DNA of 64,000 bases, taken from contig CAMLML010000004.1 of assembly GCA_946481095.1 (NCBI GenBank), positions 31,807 through 95,806 on the forward strand, written 5' to 3'. Made by a program: the position numbers and the translations under genes. Positions within the stretch are counted from its first letter, which is position 1. Each line of letters opens with the position of its first letter. This document shows, one piece after another, positions 24,649 to 35,400 of this stretch. The stretch is from an uncultured Cellvibrio sp. (GTDB taxonomy: Bacteria; Pseudomonadota; Gammaproteobacteria; Pseudomonadales; Cellvibrionaceae). The notes beneath the pieces were generated by a model, which was given only the letters and a program-made list of their open reading frames with translations, was not told the DNA's origin and did not search any database.

Positions 24649-25758
24649 ATGACCAATGAGTCCAACAAAAACTTGCCTGTTTATTTGCCCAGCCATTTAT
24701 CAGGCTATAAAGGCAATGATTTTTTACCCAATTTATGTGAAAGCCAATCGCTTTTTTTATTGGTATTGGTTGCCGAATTAATTGCGTTGTTAATCTGTAT
24801 CAGCAGTAGTGGCTTGCCCAATCTGGATTGGGATGAATTCGCCATGGTGTCGGTGGTGGCGCAGTGGAATACCTTGCTGGGCGCCTATGCACTTTGTCGT
24901 TTGCGACCCAAGCTGGCACAGATGACACGAGTCAGAGCAGGCAGCTTATCTATAGGCGTGATACTGCTCATCAATTTATTTCTGTCTGTGTTCGGTCAAT
25001 TAATTTACATATTTGTTGCCGGATTAATTACTACCGATCTGGAATTTGATTTTAATTATTGGCAGATACTGAATAACTTGTTAATCACCGCAATATCAGC
25101 CGGAATATTATTGCGCTATTTATTTTTACAGCAACAATTACGCAATCAGCGCGAAGCCGAAATGCAAGCGAGAGTACAAGCCTTGCAATCGCGAATTCGT
25201 CCACACTTCTTATTTAATTGCATGAACAGCATCGCCAGTTTAATTGAAAGCGCACCGCAAACAGCGGAAAGAGTGGTTGAAGATCTTTCAGAATTATTTC
25301 GTGCAAGCCTTGCCGAACCGACGTTGATTTCATTGGAACGCGAATTGGAATTGTGTAGACGTTATCTGGCAATTGAAGCGTTACGACTCGGTAAAAGACT
25401 GCAGGTTGATTGGCAAATCACTGAACATTTCAGCCAAACCCTGATCCCCAGCTTGATGTTACAACCACTGATTGAAAATGCGATCCTGCATGGCATAGAA
25501 CCTTTGCCGGAAGGCGGGAAGATCAGCATTAAAATTTCACAAAAAGATAAATTGCTGAGCATAGTGATAATCAACCCTTATCGGCTCGCCAAAAAAAATC
25601 ATGATGCTGATTCTACACATCGTCACAATCGCATGGCGCTGGAAAATATTCGCAGTCGATTAAAAGCACACTATGGTGACGCTGCACGTTTATCAAGCAG
25701 TGCAGAACAAGGTCAATTTACCACTTACATTTTTTGTCCTGTGACAGGTGAACATTAA
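24649..25758 (+). CDS. algZ: LytS/AlgZ-type sensor histidine kinase
   Basis: 369 residues. The membrane part (about residues 33-160) has four hydrophobic helices. A coiled-coil link leads to the His_kinase domain with RPHFLFNCMNSIASLIES (phosphoacceptor His186) and an ATPase core with LMLQPLIENAILHGI (N box). It would signal to the AlgR-type regulator whose start overlaps its stop (TAATG). In Pseudomonas this pair controls twitching motility and alginate; targets here are unknown. The gene symbol rests on synteny with argH and on family. Confidence 0.88.
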   Translation: MTNESNKNLPVYLPSHLSGYKGNDFLPNLCESQSLFLLVLVAELIALLICISSSGLPNLDWDEFAMVSVVAQWNTLLGAYALCRLRPKLAQMTRVRAGSLSIGVILLINLFLSVFGQLIYIFVAGLITTDLEFDFNYWQILNNLLITAISAGILLRYLFLQQQLRNQREAEMQARVQALQSRIRPHFLFNCMNSIASLIESAPQTAERVVEDLSELFRASLAEPTLISLERELELCRRYLAIEALRLGKRLQVDWQITEHFSQTLIPSLMLQPLIENAILHGIEPLPEGGKISIKISQKDKLLSIVIINPYRLAKKNHDADSTHRHNRMALENIRSRLKAHYGDAARLSSSAEQGQFTTYIFCPVTGEH

Positions 25759-26492
25759 TGGATATTTTAATTGTTGATGATGAATTGCTGGCGCGACAAC
25801 GCCTGAGTCGAATGGTAGAAAAAATGGATAGTGTTGATCGTGTCATGGATGCAGAAAATGCACAGCAAGCCATGTTAATCATCACTGAAGAAGATCCCGA
25901 TCTGGTATTGCTGGATATTCGTATGCCCGGAAAAGATGGCTTAACGCTTGCCCACGAAATCAGCAATATGGATGATCCACCCGCAATCGTGTTTTGTACG
26001 GCTTATGACAGCCATGCAATTGATGCCTTTGGTACATCAGCAGTGGGTTATTTATTAAAACCGGTTAAAGCCGAGCAATTATTACAGGTGTTGGAGAAAG
26101 CGCAAAAACTTAACAAAATTCAACGCGCAGCCGCGAAAGAAAAAGCCGATAATACATCCCAGCGGCAACACATCAGTGCCAAAACTCACAGGGGCATGGA
26201 ATTAATCCCGATAAAAGATATACGTTATTTTATTGCAGACCAGAAATATGTCACTGTGCATCACACCCATGGTGAACATTTATTGGATGAAACCTTAAAA
26301 GAATTACAGGACGAGTTTCCCGCACGATTTGTTCGCATACATCGCAATGCGTTAGTTTCCAAACAACACATTGAAGCATTGGAGCGGGATACCCAGGGAC
26401 AGTTTTATCTGCGCTTGGCCAATACTGAAAAACGTCCATTGGTAAGCCGCCGACATGTCGGTGATATCAAGGAATTGTTAAAAAATATTTAA
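25758..26492 (+). CDS. algR: AlgR-type LytTR response regulator
   Basis: 244 residues. The receiver domain (1-120) has the acid pocket VDDE, phosphoacceptor Asp53 in LVLLDIRMPG, and Lys in YLLKPVK. The C-terminal LytTR DNA-binding domain (about 145-244) shows IRYFIADQKYVTVHHTHGEH and FVRIHRNALVS. It is coupled to the upstream kinase by a one-base overlap. In Pseudomonas, hemC usually follows; here a repeat and a CotH gene follow instead. Confidence 0.92.
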   Translation: MDILIVDDELLARQRLSRMVEKMDSVDRVMDAENAQQAMLIITEEDPDLVLLDIRMPGKDGLTLAHEISNMDDPPAIVFCTAYDSHAIDAFGTSAVGYLLKPVKAEQLLQVLEKAQKLNKIQRAAAKEKADNTSQRQHISAKTHRGMELIPIKDIRYFIADQKYVTVHHTHGEHLLDETLKELQDEFPARFVRIHRNALVSKQHIEALERDTQGQFYLRLANTEKRPLVSRRHVGDIKELLKNI

Positions 26493-26540
26493 ATGCAATG
26501 GGAGACGGTTGCACGAATCCATTTTTTGTTTGGTTTCACT

Positions 26541-26628
26541 TCGTCATCCCTGCGAAGGCGGGGATCCAGATTTTGATTTCATTGAAATTTTTTTAACTGC
26601 TGGATTCCCGCCTTCGCAGGAATGACGA
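26541..26628. repeat. Palindromic repeat, family 3, full-length copy
   Basis: 88 bp with 29-bp terminal inverted repeats (TCGTCATCCCTGCGAAGGCG at the left, CGCCTTCGCAGGAATGACGA at the right) around an AT-rich centre. The same end motif recurs at 1757 and 11315. MITE/REP-like and without an ORF. Confidence 0.85.
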
Positions 26629-26675
26629 TAAATTTGATTCGCGAAAAACTCTCAATAGATTATCAGGCACAAATT

Positions 26676-28103
26676 ATGAATAATAAATTTTTCACAAAAA
26701 AAGGGTTACTTTTTTGTACAGTTGTTTTTGTTTTGCAATTATCTGCTTGCGGCAGCGGTAACAGTAACGATAGCGCAGGCAACAATAGCAGCAGTCAGCA
26801 AACCGGTAGTAGTTCCAGTACAGGTTTTCCAACACCTGCAATATTGCCGGATAATTTTCCGACAGGAACAGCAGACACTTTGCCGCAATTGGTTATCAAC
26901 ACCGAAAATTCTGCAGCTGTTGTTTCCAAAGAGACTTATATCAACGGTAGTTTTACTTTATCCAATGCAGGCGCATCAACAGAAGGCTCACTGGAAATTC
27001 GCGGGCGCGGAAATTCAACCTGGGACTGGCCCAAAAAACCTTATCGTTTGAAACTGACCAGCTCCACATCGTTATTGGGAATGCCCGCCAGCCGACACTG
27101 GGTATTACTGGCAAATTACGCGGATAAAACCCTGGTTCGCAATGATGTAGCCCTGATGTTTGCATCGCGTCTCGGATTTGAATACACACCACGTGCGCAA
27201 TATGTGGAACTGACAATGAACGGTAGCTACGAAGGCGTATATCAAATTGTCGAACATATTCGTCTTGCAAAAGACAGGGTGAATATTCCCGAACTAAAAG
27301 TCACGGACACGACGTCTGATGTTTTATCCGGTGGTTATTTACTGGAAGTGGATTTCCGACATCACAAAGATTTTTGCAAAAACATTACTTATGCAGCAGC
27401 AGAATGTGCAGGCGAAATTAATATCGCTCGCGATATCGATTACTGCATAGATTCCACTCAAGGCATGGACCCATTTTGTGTCGATACACCGGAAACCCTG
27501 CATGACAATGCCTGGTTGCCCATGCGCAATTACATTACACAATATATCACGGACACAGAAGCCGCTTTATTTGGCGCCAACTTTACCAATACCACTACCG
27601 GCTATGCTGCTTATATTGACGTGGACTCAGCAGTCAACTATTACATAATCAATGAATTATTTAAAAATGTGGATGGTGCTTCTGCCAGTTTTTATTTGTA
27701 TAAGAAACGTGATGGCAAATTATTTTTTGGCCCGGTGTGGGATTTTGATTTGGCGCTGGGCAACGCTGGCTATGGCGATGTGGATAAAACCTATGGTTGG
27801 CATATACGCAATGCCAGCTGGTTTACCCGTTTATTTCAAGACCCTGCATTTGTCACAAAAGTAAAAACACGATGGCAAACGATTAAAACTAACGGCGACC
27901 TTGAGCTAATCTTTCAATATGCACAAGCCAGAGCAACATGGCTGGATAAAGCCCAGAAGAAAAATTTCGAACGCTGGCCTATATTTGATTGGAGCGAATG
28001 GTACACAAGGGTAATAATGGGCAGCTACGATCTGGAATTAAAAGAAATGATTCGATGGCAGCGTGAACGCGCGATCTGGATGGACGTAGAATTAAGCAAA
28101 TAA
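26676..28103 (+). CDS. CotH-kinase family lipoprotein
   Basis: 475 residues. The start at 26676 gives a lipoprotein signal (LLFCTVVFVLQLSACGSG, Cys about 25); earlier codons lie in the repeat. A Ser/Gly/Asn linker is followed by a CotH domain (about 75-440): SLEIRGRGNSTWDWPKKPYR, WVLLANYADKTLVRNDVA, GVYQIVEHIRL and GPVWDFDLALGNAG (catalytic Asp pair). CotH proteins are atypical protein kinases, first known from spore coats and also found in secreted proteins of polysaccharide degraders such as cellulosomal species. The target is unknown. Internal CxxC-like Cys may form disulfides. Confidence 0.85.
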   Translation: MNNKFFTKKGLLFCTVVFVLQLSACGSGNSNDSAGNNSSSQQTGSSSSTGFPTPAILPDNFPTGTADTLPQLVINTENSAAVVSKETYINGSFTLSNAGASTEGSLEIRGRGNSTWDWPKKPYRLKLTSSTSLLGMPASRHWVLLANYADKTLVRNDVALMFASRLGFEYTPRAQYVELTMNGSYEGVYQIVEHIRLAKDRVNIPELKVTDTTSDVLSGGYLLEVDFRHHKDFCKNITYAAAECAGEINIARDIDYCIDSTQGMDPFCVDTPETLHDNAWLPMRNYITQYITDTEAALFGANFTNTTTGYAAYIDVDSAVNYYIINELFKNVDGASASFYLYKKRDGKLFFGPVWDFDLALGNAGYGDVDKTYGWHIRNASWFTRLFQDPAFVTKVKTRWQTIKTNGDLELIFQYAQARATWLDKAQKKNFERWPIFDWSEWYTRVIMGSYDLELKEMIRWQRERAIWMDVELSK

Positions 28104-28745
<642 letters not shown>

Positions 28746-29103
28746 TGAAATATCTTTTTCTTTAGCAAGAGATTTTTGTGTATCTCTGCTGACTGTCAGA
28801 CCAGAATGGCAATTCCGGATTTAAAAATTTCAATCAAAGCAAAAACTATTTCACGCAAAGGTTTATAGGCTGGCACAAAAATAAACTCAAAAAACCTAAA
28901 TGAAAAAACACACCAAACGAAACTTGACAAATATCAACATGGAGAATTAGCCTCCCTGACCGTAAGTAAGGTCAGGGAGTTAGACGAATCCTGTCATCAA
29001 ATTCCTCCCGCCAATACTTCTCCTTAAATTTCTATCGTTTTGGTTTTTATTAAACAGATGGAAACGGACTGCATGTTTAAAATTTTAATCTGGAGTTTTA
29101 TAA
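28746..29103. other. Gene-free stretch with one strong hairpin
   Basis: 358 bases without a supported ORF. It contains the stem CTCCCTGACC/GGTCAGGGAG (28952-28979) with an 8-nt loop but no T-run, so it is not a clear terminator. The promoter of the 29104 operon is expected to the right of this hairpin. Confidence 0.6.
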
Positions 29104-29757
29104 ATGAAAAAATATATACCAGGATTGATGGTATTGCTGAGCACCATGTCTTTTAATACTTTTGCTGCGCAGGTTTGCTTTCCAACTGGGCCAAACTCAT
29201 GGTTTTGTATTGAATACTATATGCCAGGCAACTTAAGTGTTTTTGGACCACCAGGCAATACCGTGAATAACGGAATGACAACAAACTCAACCACTTATAA
29301 TCCTGAGTCAAAAGCAAAAGAAGATGCAGCAAAAGCAGCGGCAAAAGTGGCGGAGGCGAAAGCTAAAAAACAATGGTGCATCATAAATGGATTCCCAAAA
29401 ACCTCAGACAACATGTGTGAACAAGTACAGGCAGAATGCGATTCGATGAAAGTGGGTTCCGCTATCGATAAAAAATCGTGCACGGATGAGGTTGAATTCA
29501 AAGGGGGATTTTTGATGGACGCTCAATGTGGGGACACATCCTCAACCCGTACCTCAGGTACATTTAGTTGGAATTATAACTTTATCGGTAAATTTTATAG
29601 TTTTGGTGTCAAGATACCCGCACAAAGTTACGATGAGTTTGGTATAAATAACAGCAAACTTCAATGTGAAAAAATTGTAGCTGATGCCATGAGTTTCATT
29701 ACCAATAATTGCGATACTCAAGCACAATATGCTGTCCATGAAAAATGCGAATATTAA
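29104..29757 (+). CDS. Secreted Cys-rich protein of unknown function
   Basis: 217 residues with signal peptide MKKYIPGLMVLLSTMSF (cleavage near FAA). The mature protein has an Asn/Thr-rich stretch, an Ala/Lys helix (AKEDAAKAAAKVAEAKAKKQ, a likely short coiled coil) and about 10 Cys, suggesting disulfides. No family was recognised. The next gene follows within 15 bases, so it is probably the first gene of a unit with the paralogue array. Confidence 0.65.
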   Translation: MKKYIPGLMVLLSTMSFNTFAAQVCFPTGPNSWFCIEYYMPGNLSVFGPPGNTVNNGMTTNSTTYNPESKAKEDAAKAAAKVAEAKAKKQWCIINGFPKTSDNMCEQVQAECDSMKVGSAIDKKSCTDEVEFKGGFLMDAQCGDTSSTRTSGTFSWNYNFIGKFYSFGVKIPAQSYDEFGINNSKLQCEKIVADAMSFITNNCDTQAQYAVHEKCEY

Positions 29758-29771
29758 TGGAGTCGATTGCC

Positions 29772-30578
29772 ATGACTAAACGAATTAAAGTAAGTTTTTT
29801 GATAGGCAGTTTGTTGATATTGATTTTACTTATTGGCATTCACCTGCAAGATAATTATTCAGATAAACCAACTAACGTTTTACACCATAAAAGTTCCAGT
29901 ATTACTGCGGATAGTAATGCAAAAATTGAAATATCTGTTGCTGAAAACCCTGGAGACAATACATCAAAAGCTTCTGGCACAAATAATCAAGAAGTGGAAT
30001 GGATAGGCGATCAGGCTCAACTGGATGAAGTGGCGCGCTGGAAAGCGTCAAGAGGATGGTATGATACAAGTGATGAAAATCAGGATGATTATAAAACCTA
30101 CACTGAAGATACTCTAAAACAATTGGCAGAGAACGGTGATCTAAAAGCACTTCATCTTTTAGCAAAGTGGGCACCAGAAGACACTTCAAAGAGACTACTT
30201 GTAAAAGCCGCTGTATACGGCTCTACATTTGCATTGATTAACTTAAAAAATCACGTTGTTGCACATAGTGGCATTACGAAAGAAATGCCGGAAGACAGCA
30301 AAAGGCCTGTATTAATAGAAGCTGCCGCTTATTTGGTTGTTGCTGCTATGCGTGGTGATTTACTACATTCCAAATATATGGGAATTGGTTCACTTGAGAG
30401 TCGATACAATATGAAATTTAATGACGATGACCTTAAGTTGGCCGTTAATCGTGCGCAACAGATTTACAATTCTCTTGAATCCGAGCGCATAGCTTTAGGG
30501 CTTGGTCAATTTGATAACTCAATACCACCAGTGGTTAAAGCTCGCTTTAAATACTCAGGCATAGATGTTAAGGATTGA
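29772..30578 (+). CDS. Membrane-anchored Sel1-like protein, paralogue A
   Basis: About 268 residues. The ATG at 29772 is preferred because GGAG lies 9 bases upstream and it matches the start of paralogue C. There is one N-terminal membrane helix (VSFLIGSLLILILLIGI), a disordered segment, and then a helical domain with the Sel1-like pattern TLKQLAENGDLKALHLLA and KAAVYGSTFALINL. The C-terminus (SLESERIALGLGQFDNSIPP) is nearly the same in all three copies. The bulk of the domain should be periplasmic. Function unknown. Confidence 0.7.
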   Translation: MTKRIKVSFLIGSLLILILLIGIHLQDNYSDKPTNVLHHKSSSITADSNAKIEISVAENPGDNTSKASGTNNQEVEWIGDQAQLDEVARWKASRGWYDTSDENQDDYKTYTEDTLKQLAENGDLKALHLLAKWAPEDTSKRLLVKAAVYGSTFALINLKNHVVAHSGITKEMPEDSKRPVLIEAAAYLVVAAMRGDLLHSKYMGIGSLESRYNMKFNDDDLKLAVNRAQQIYNSLESERIALGLGQFDNSIPPVVKARFKYSGIDVKD

Positions 30579-30609
30579 TGAGGGACTTGCAAAAATTAAG
30601 GAGCATCTT

Positions 30610-30639
30610 TAAAACAGAGCGACCCCGCTCTGTTTTTTT
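30610..30639 (+). terminator. Terminator after paralogue A
   Basis: Stem AACAGAGCG/CGCTCTGTT followed by a T-run. Confidence 0.85.
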
Positions 30640-30682
30640 ATGCAGCTCCCATTAAACAAAAATCCAGAATAAGTAATGTCAT

Positions 30683-31462
30683 AAATTATTTTCATTAAAA
30701 AACAAATAAAACTTGGTTCAAGTATATTATTGTTAATCATTATGCTGGTTTACTTTAGCGGCATTGATTCCGAAAATTCAAAAAATAATTATATTACTGA
30801 TAGTATTGTTGCTAATGTAAAACCTATCGAGAAAGTTACAGAAAAAAAATTTTTCTGAACTGAATTTAGAAATGCAACAGAACACAAATATACAACCAGT
30901 AGCTCATGTAGATGAAGTCTTAAATTGGCAGGCTTCTCGGGGTTGGTTTGATACTAGTGGGACACTTGGGACGATTACAAAGTACCCAGAGGAAACATTG
31001 AAGCAATTGGCAGAAAATGGCGATTTGAAAGCACTGCATCTTTTGGCATATTCAGCGCCTGCTGCCGAATCAAAGCTGCTACTTACAAAAGCTGCTATAC
31101 ATGGTTCTACGCGTGCATTATTTAGTTTAGGAAATAATGCTTTCATATTGAATGATGTATATCAAAACTCTCCCGAAGAGAAAAAACGACCCGTGTTGAG
31201 AGAGGCCGCAGCCTATATAAGCGTTGCCGCTAGACGAGGTGATTTATATAATTTCAAATATATGGGTATTGGATTATATGAAAGTAGATTCAACATGAAA
31301 TTAAGTGAGAACGATCTCAATTTGGTAAGCAGTAGCGCTCAAGACATTTACAACTCATTGGAATCACAAAGAATAGAGCTGGGTCTTGGCCAATTTGATA
31401 ATTCTATACCACCAGCGATAAAGGAATATTTTAGAGCATCAGGAGTGGAGGTTGAAGATTAA
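30683..31462 (+). pseudogene. Paralogue B, broken copy (intact ORF 30872-31462)
   Basis: The helical domain (196 residues from the ATG at 30872, starting MQQNTNIQPVAHVDEVLNW) is open. The N-terminal anchor is encoded upstream in another frame (KKQIKLGSSILLLIIMLVYF), without an ATG in the expected place, and a run of eight A (30841-30849) shifts the frame. Compared with paralogues A and C, one indel in this A-run and loss of the start would explain the split. The remaining ORF may be expressed without its anchor or may be dead. Confidence 0.65.
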
Positions 31463-31469
31463 ACGATTA

Positions 31470-31509
31470 AAAATAGAACAGCCAAAAACTCAGGTTGCTC
31501 TATTTTTTT
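31470..31509 (+). terminator. Terminator between paralogues B and C
   Basis: AATAGAACAGCC pairs with GGTTGCTCTATT (two G-U or bulged positions), followed by seven T. It lies inside the longest ORF reading of paralogue C, which supports the later start at 31521. Confidence 0.6.
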
Positions 31510-31520
31510 GGAAAGAACTC

Positions 31521-32324
31521 ATGGCAACAAAAATTAAAGTAAGTTTTTTAGTAGGCAGTTTGTTGATATTGATTTTGCTTGTTGGCATTCGCCTGCAAGA
31601 TAATTATTCAAATAAACCAACTAACGTTTTACTCCATACCGGTATTGTTGCGGATAGTAATGTAAAAATTGAAAAGTCAGTTGCTGTTGAATCCACCGAA
31701 AACACCACATCAAAACCTTCGAGCACAAATGATCAAGAAGTAGAATGGATAGGCGATCAAGCTCAGTTAGATCAGGTGGCAAATTGGCGTGCAGAACGAG
31801 GGTGGTATGATACCAGCAATGAAAATCAGGACGACTACAGCACTTATTCTGAAGAGACTTTGAAGCAGTTGGCAGCAAATGGTGACTTAAAAGCATTACA
31901 CCGTTTGGCAAGGAGGGCGCCTATAGATGTATCAAAACCATTACTGACAAAAGCTGCCACTCATGGCTCTACATTTGCGTTATTTAACTTGGGAGATCAT
32001 GTTGCTATTCATGGAGGCATTACGAGAAATGATCCAGAAGAAAAAAAGAAACCTGTATTAATAGAGGCTGCCGCCTACATGGTAGTTGCTGCCATGCGCG
32101 GTGATTCGTTAAATTTTAAATACATGGGAATTGGCTCGCTTGAGAGTCGATACAATATGAAATTTAATGACGATGATCTTAAGTTGGTACAGGCACGCGC
32201 GCAGCAGATTTACAATTCTCTTGAATCCGAGCGCATAGCTTTAGGGCTTGGTCAATTTGATAACTCAATACCACCAGTGGTTAAAGCTCGCTTTAAATAT
32301 TCAGGAATAGAAGTTAAGGATTGA
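31521..32324 (+). CDS. Membrane-anchored Sel1-like protein, paralogue C
   Basis: 267 residues starting MATKIKVSFLVGSLLILILL; GGAAAGA lies 5 bases upstream. Layout is as in paralogue A: one membrane helix, a disordered linker, and a helical Sel1-like domain. The last 170 bases are almost identical to those of paralogue A, while the middle diverges more, suggesting recent gene conversion or duplication. It is followed by its own terminator. Confidence 0.7.
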   Translation: MATKIKVSFLVGSLLILILLVGIRLQDNYSNKPTNVLLHTGIVADSNVKIEKSVAVESTENTTSKPSSTNDQEVEWIGDQAQLDQVANWRAERGWYDTSNENQDDYSTYSEETLKQLAANGDLKALHRLARRAPIDVSKPLLTKAATHGSTFALFNLGDHVAIHGGITRNDPEEKKKPVLIEAAAYMVVAAMRGDSLNFKYMGIGSLESRYNMKFNDDDLKLVQARAQQIYNSLESERIALGLGQFDNSIPPVVKARFKYSGIEVKD

Positions 32325-32356
32325 TGAGAGGGCTTGCAAAAATTAAAGAGTATTTT

Positions 32357-32392
32357 TTGAAACAGAGCGACCTAGGTCGCTCTGTTTTTTTA
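32357..32392. terminator. Terminator after paralogue C
   Basis: AACAGAGCGACC pairs with GGTCGCTCTGTT, followed by a T-run. The left side is less A-rich, so it mainly serves the plus strand, but it also lies just past the GH81 stop. Confidence 0.85.
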
Positions 32393-32408
32393 TGCGAAGC
32401 GAAACAAA

Positions 32409-35400
32409 CTATAAACGCGTGATCCTGAACCAATTGAAATTCCATCCTGACTGTTGCGCGTAAATTCCAAAGCTGTAAGTGCCTGCTGTCAGGGTTACTG
32501 TTTGGCTGACGGTAGTCCAGTTTTGCCAATCACCGGTTGCGGGGATTGTGACATTGCCAAGCAGTATGCTGCCGCTATTCAAGTCCAGTGACAGCATGGA
32601 ACCCGATGGGCTGGCTACCCGGTATTCCATTCGATAACTGCCTGATGATGGAATGGTGATATTGGCATAGGACATCCAGTCCCCTGCCTCAATCCAACCG
32701 ACATTTTGCCCACCACCCGAGTCACTGGTCGCTTGGGTTTGCACACCATTCATGGCACTGAAAGATTCTGCCTGAAGCAACAAGCTAAAAGCAGGACTTG
32801 TGGTACAGCAGGAAAACTCTTGCCATGAGGTATCGTAAGCGCCAACCGATTGACCAATCGTGAAGTAGTAACGCACCAGTGCTCCGGCAGGAATATTGGC
32901 AAGTGTGTAGCTGTTGCTATTACCACTGGCCCAGGTCATACGAAAGTTCTGCTGCGCACCATTGTTAATGGTGTAATGAACGTCCACCCAGGGTGCATTG
33001 TTCGCATAAAAAAGAACGCTGTTGCTGGTTAATACCGTGTAGCCGTAGTTGGTTGATCCAGCAGAAGACACCGAACTGGACGATCGCGATGAGCTCACAG
33101 AAGAGGATCGGGATGAGCTTATTGATGAAGACCTCGACGAGCTGATTGACGAAGAACGCGACGAGCTGATCGATGAGGATCTGGATGAAGAACGCGATGA
33201 ACTCACGGATCGGGAAGAACTCACAGAAGAAGATCGGGATGAACTGGAGATGCTACTGGATACCGATGATGAATTGGTAGACGAACTGGTTCCTGAACAA
33301 CTGCTGCCACTGGAAATTGCAGTCTGACCTGTACGCTTCCAGGCATAACCCCGTGTTGGTACAGACAAACTGGTGCCATCGGAAAAATTCACCGTCAGTG
33401 CTGAGCAACCAAAGTTGTAAGCCAGATAAGTCATGATGCCATTCTTGTTAAAGGCAACCGCTGCGGGATGATTGGCGGTCAATGCACCAGTCCCGGTCGC
33501 CAATGATCCCAATTGTTTAAGCGTATAAACCCAGTGATATGTGTGCGCTTTGGTTTCGCCTGCTTCCGGAATCAGGTTATTGAGGCCGTAAGACAACATG
33601 TCGTCCACGGCGGCCTGCCCGTTGGTCATGGCCCAGATATTCCACCAGACATCGCGCCACTGATCATTGGGCAGACCCGAGGGTTTGCCGTTACTGGATT
33701 GACTCAATCCCAACGCGACATAGTTATTCAGGTAGTCGGCATGTTGACCTATATGCAATACCAGTGGACTAAGCGGCAAACCTTGAATACCCAGAATATG
33801 CGCGTAGGCACCGCTGAACCAGGTCGAGAACACATGACCATTGCCCCAGATAATCGACGTAGTCGGTTTGGTGTAGGCAGAAGTGAAATTGTCGTAATCA
33901 CCCCCCAAGCCTTTGTAACGATCAATATTGTTCCAATATTCCCAGTAAGCCGCTGTTGAAGATGCATGCAGATACATGCCGCGATTTACCAAATCATTAT
34001 TACCCGTGATCATCCCGTACAAAATGATCGCGCCATAAGCATTGGCTGCTTCCGATGTGGATTCATTGTTATTGCCCAACGCAAAATTCGCGTGTCCCGA
34101 TGCCCAGGAAAATCCATAGGCAGGATCAAAATTGCGCAGATAAGGGAACAGGGAATCATTACGTCCTGCAGCGTAATCGCGAATCAACAATTCCACCATG
34201 GGACCATATTGACTGGCGCTACACCAATTGGCATCAACCCGACAAACTTCGGCGGCAGCACGAACAAAATAACCGTAATGGAAATGGTGATCGTTTAATT
34301 GTTGTTGCGCACCGAAAGATTCATCGAAACCCAACAGCGTGTTCCAATTATTGTCGTAAACAAAATATTTGGTGGTGTCCAGTGAGCCTGTCGTATTAGC
34401 ACGAAACCAATCCTGCAATTCGCCTTTTAACCAATTAATTAATTGATTGGCTTCTGTTGTCATGCCAACAGAACGTGCAATAGCAGCCAGCTCTGCCACC
34501 TTGCCGTAATTTTTTCCCGCCCAATAAGTATCGGTAGCACTGTTCCATGCGGATGATCCCTGATTGGTAAATTCACTCACCAGTGCGCGCAATTGATTTG
34601 CATCATAATCGCCAATATTTTCCGGGAAATAAGGTAAAACACCGACAAACGGAATGGTGTAACTAAAACCATTTGTTGCTGCAAATTTAGTGACGCCACG
34701 TGCAGAACGAATTTTGTAATTGGTCACGGCTTGCGTGGAATTTTTCCAGTGCAATGGCAAAAGTCCGGCCATAGTTGTCACGGCTGAGCCATTAAATTGG
34801 TATTGATGACTGACGGTTACTTTATTGCTGGTGCGATCAACAGAATAATTAATATTCACCTTGTCGATTCTCTGTGTCGCGTATTGCGCAAACGTATTGA
34901 CCATGTCGGATGAAGGTGTGCCGGTTAACAATGGCAACAAGGTAATCGTCAAACGTTTGCTGCTATTACTGACACCAATGCTGTTGGTACTCACGCCTGA
35001 AAATGTTGTGGCGTCGTGACCACTGATTAAAAAAACATTTCGATTACCCGAGACATCTGTCCACACACCCAGATGATTACCACTTTGATAAAAAATGCCT
35101 TTTTCACCGCCGTCTGCCGCTTTGGTTCGCACCACCAGATTGCCTTGCAATGCTGTGAAATAAACATAGGGTGAACCATGAACAAAGGTCGCTTCCATTA
35201 CAGGAGTTGAACCGGAATTCCATTGCACAGTGACAGAACCATCACTGAAATCTTTTAAATAAGCTTCCATGTTGGAATAGGCAGAATTGCCAACAGCAAT
35301 CCCGTCAAATACTTCAGCAAAAGGATCGGGGATAGGGTATTGCGTATCATTGCTGCCCGTACGCAAACCGGAAGGAATTCCCAAAATACGCGCACCGCGC

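Noticed and set aside
28952..28979. Terminator of gmk
   Set aside because: A strong stem, but it lies over 200 bases after gmk and has no T-run. Left as an unassigned hairpin.
33045..33310. CRISPR-like repeat array
   Set aside because: The units are short, adjacent and coding; there are no uniform spacers and no cas genes.
33049..33327. Acidic ORF on the plus strand over the GH81 linker
   Set aside because: It is the opposite-strand reading of a Ser-rich repeat in a clear GH81 gene. The Glu/Asp repeats follow from the codon pattern.
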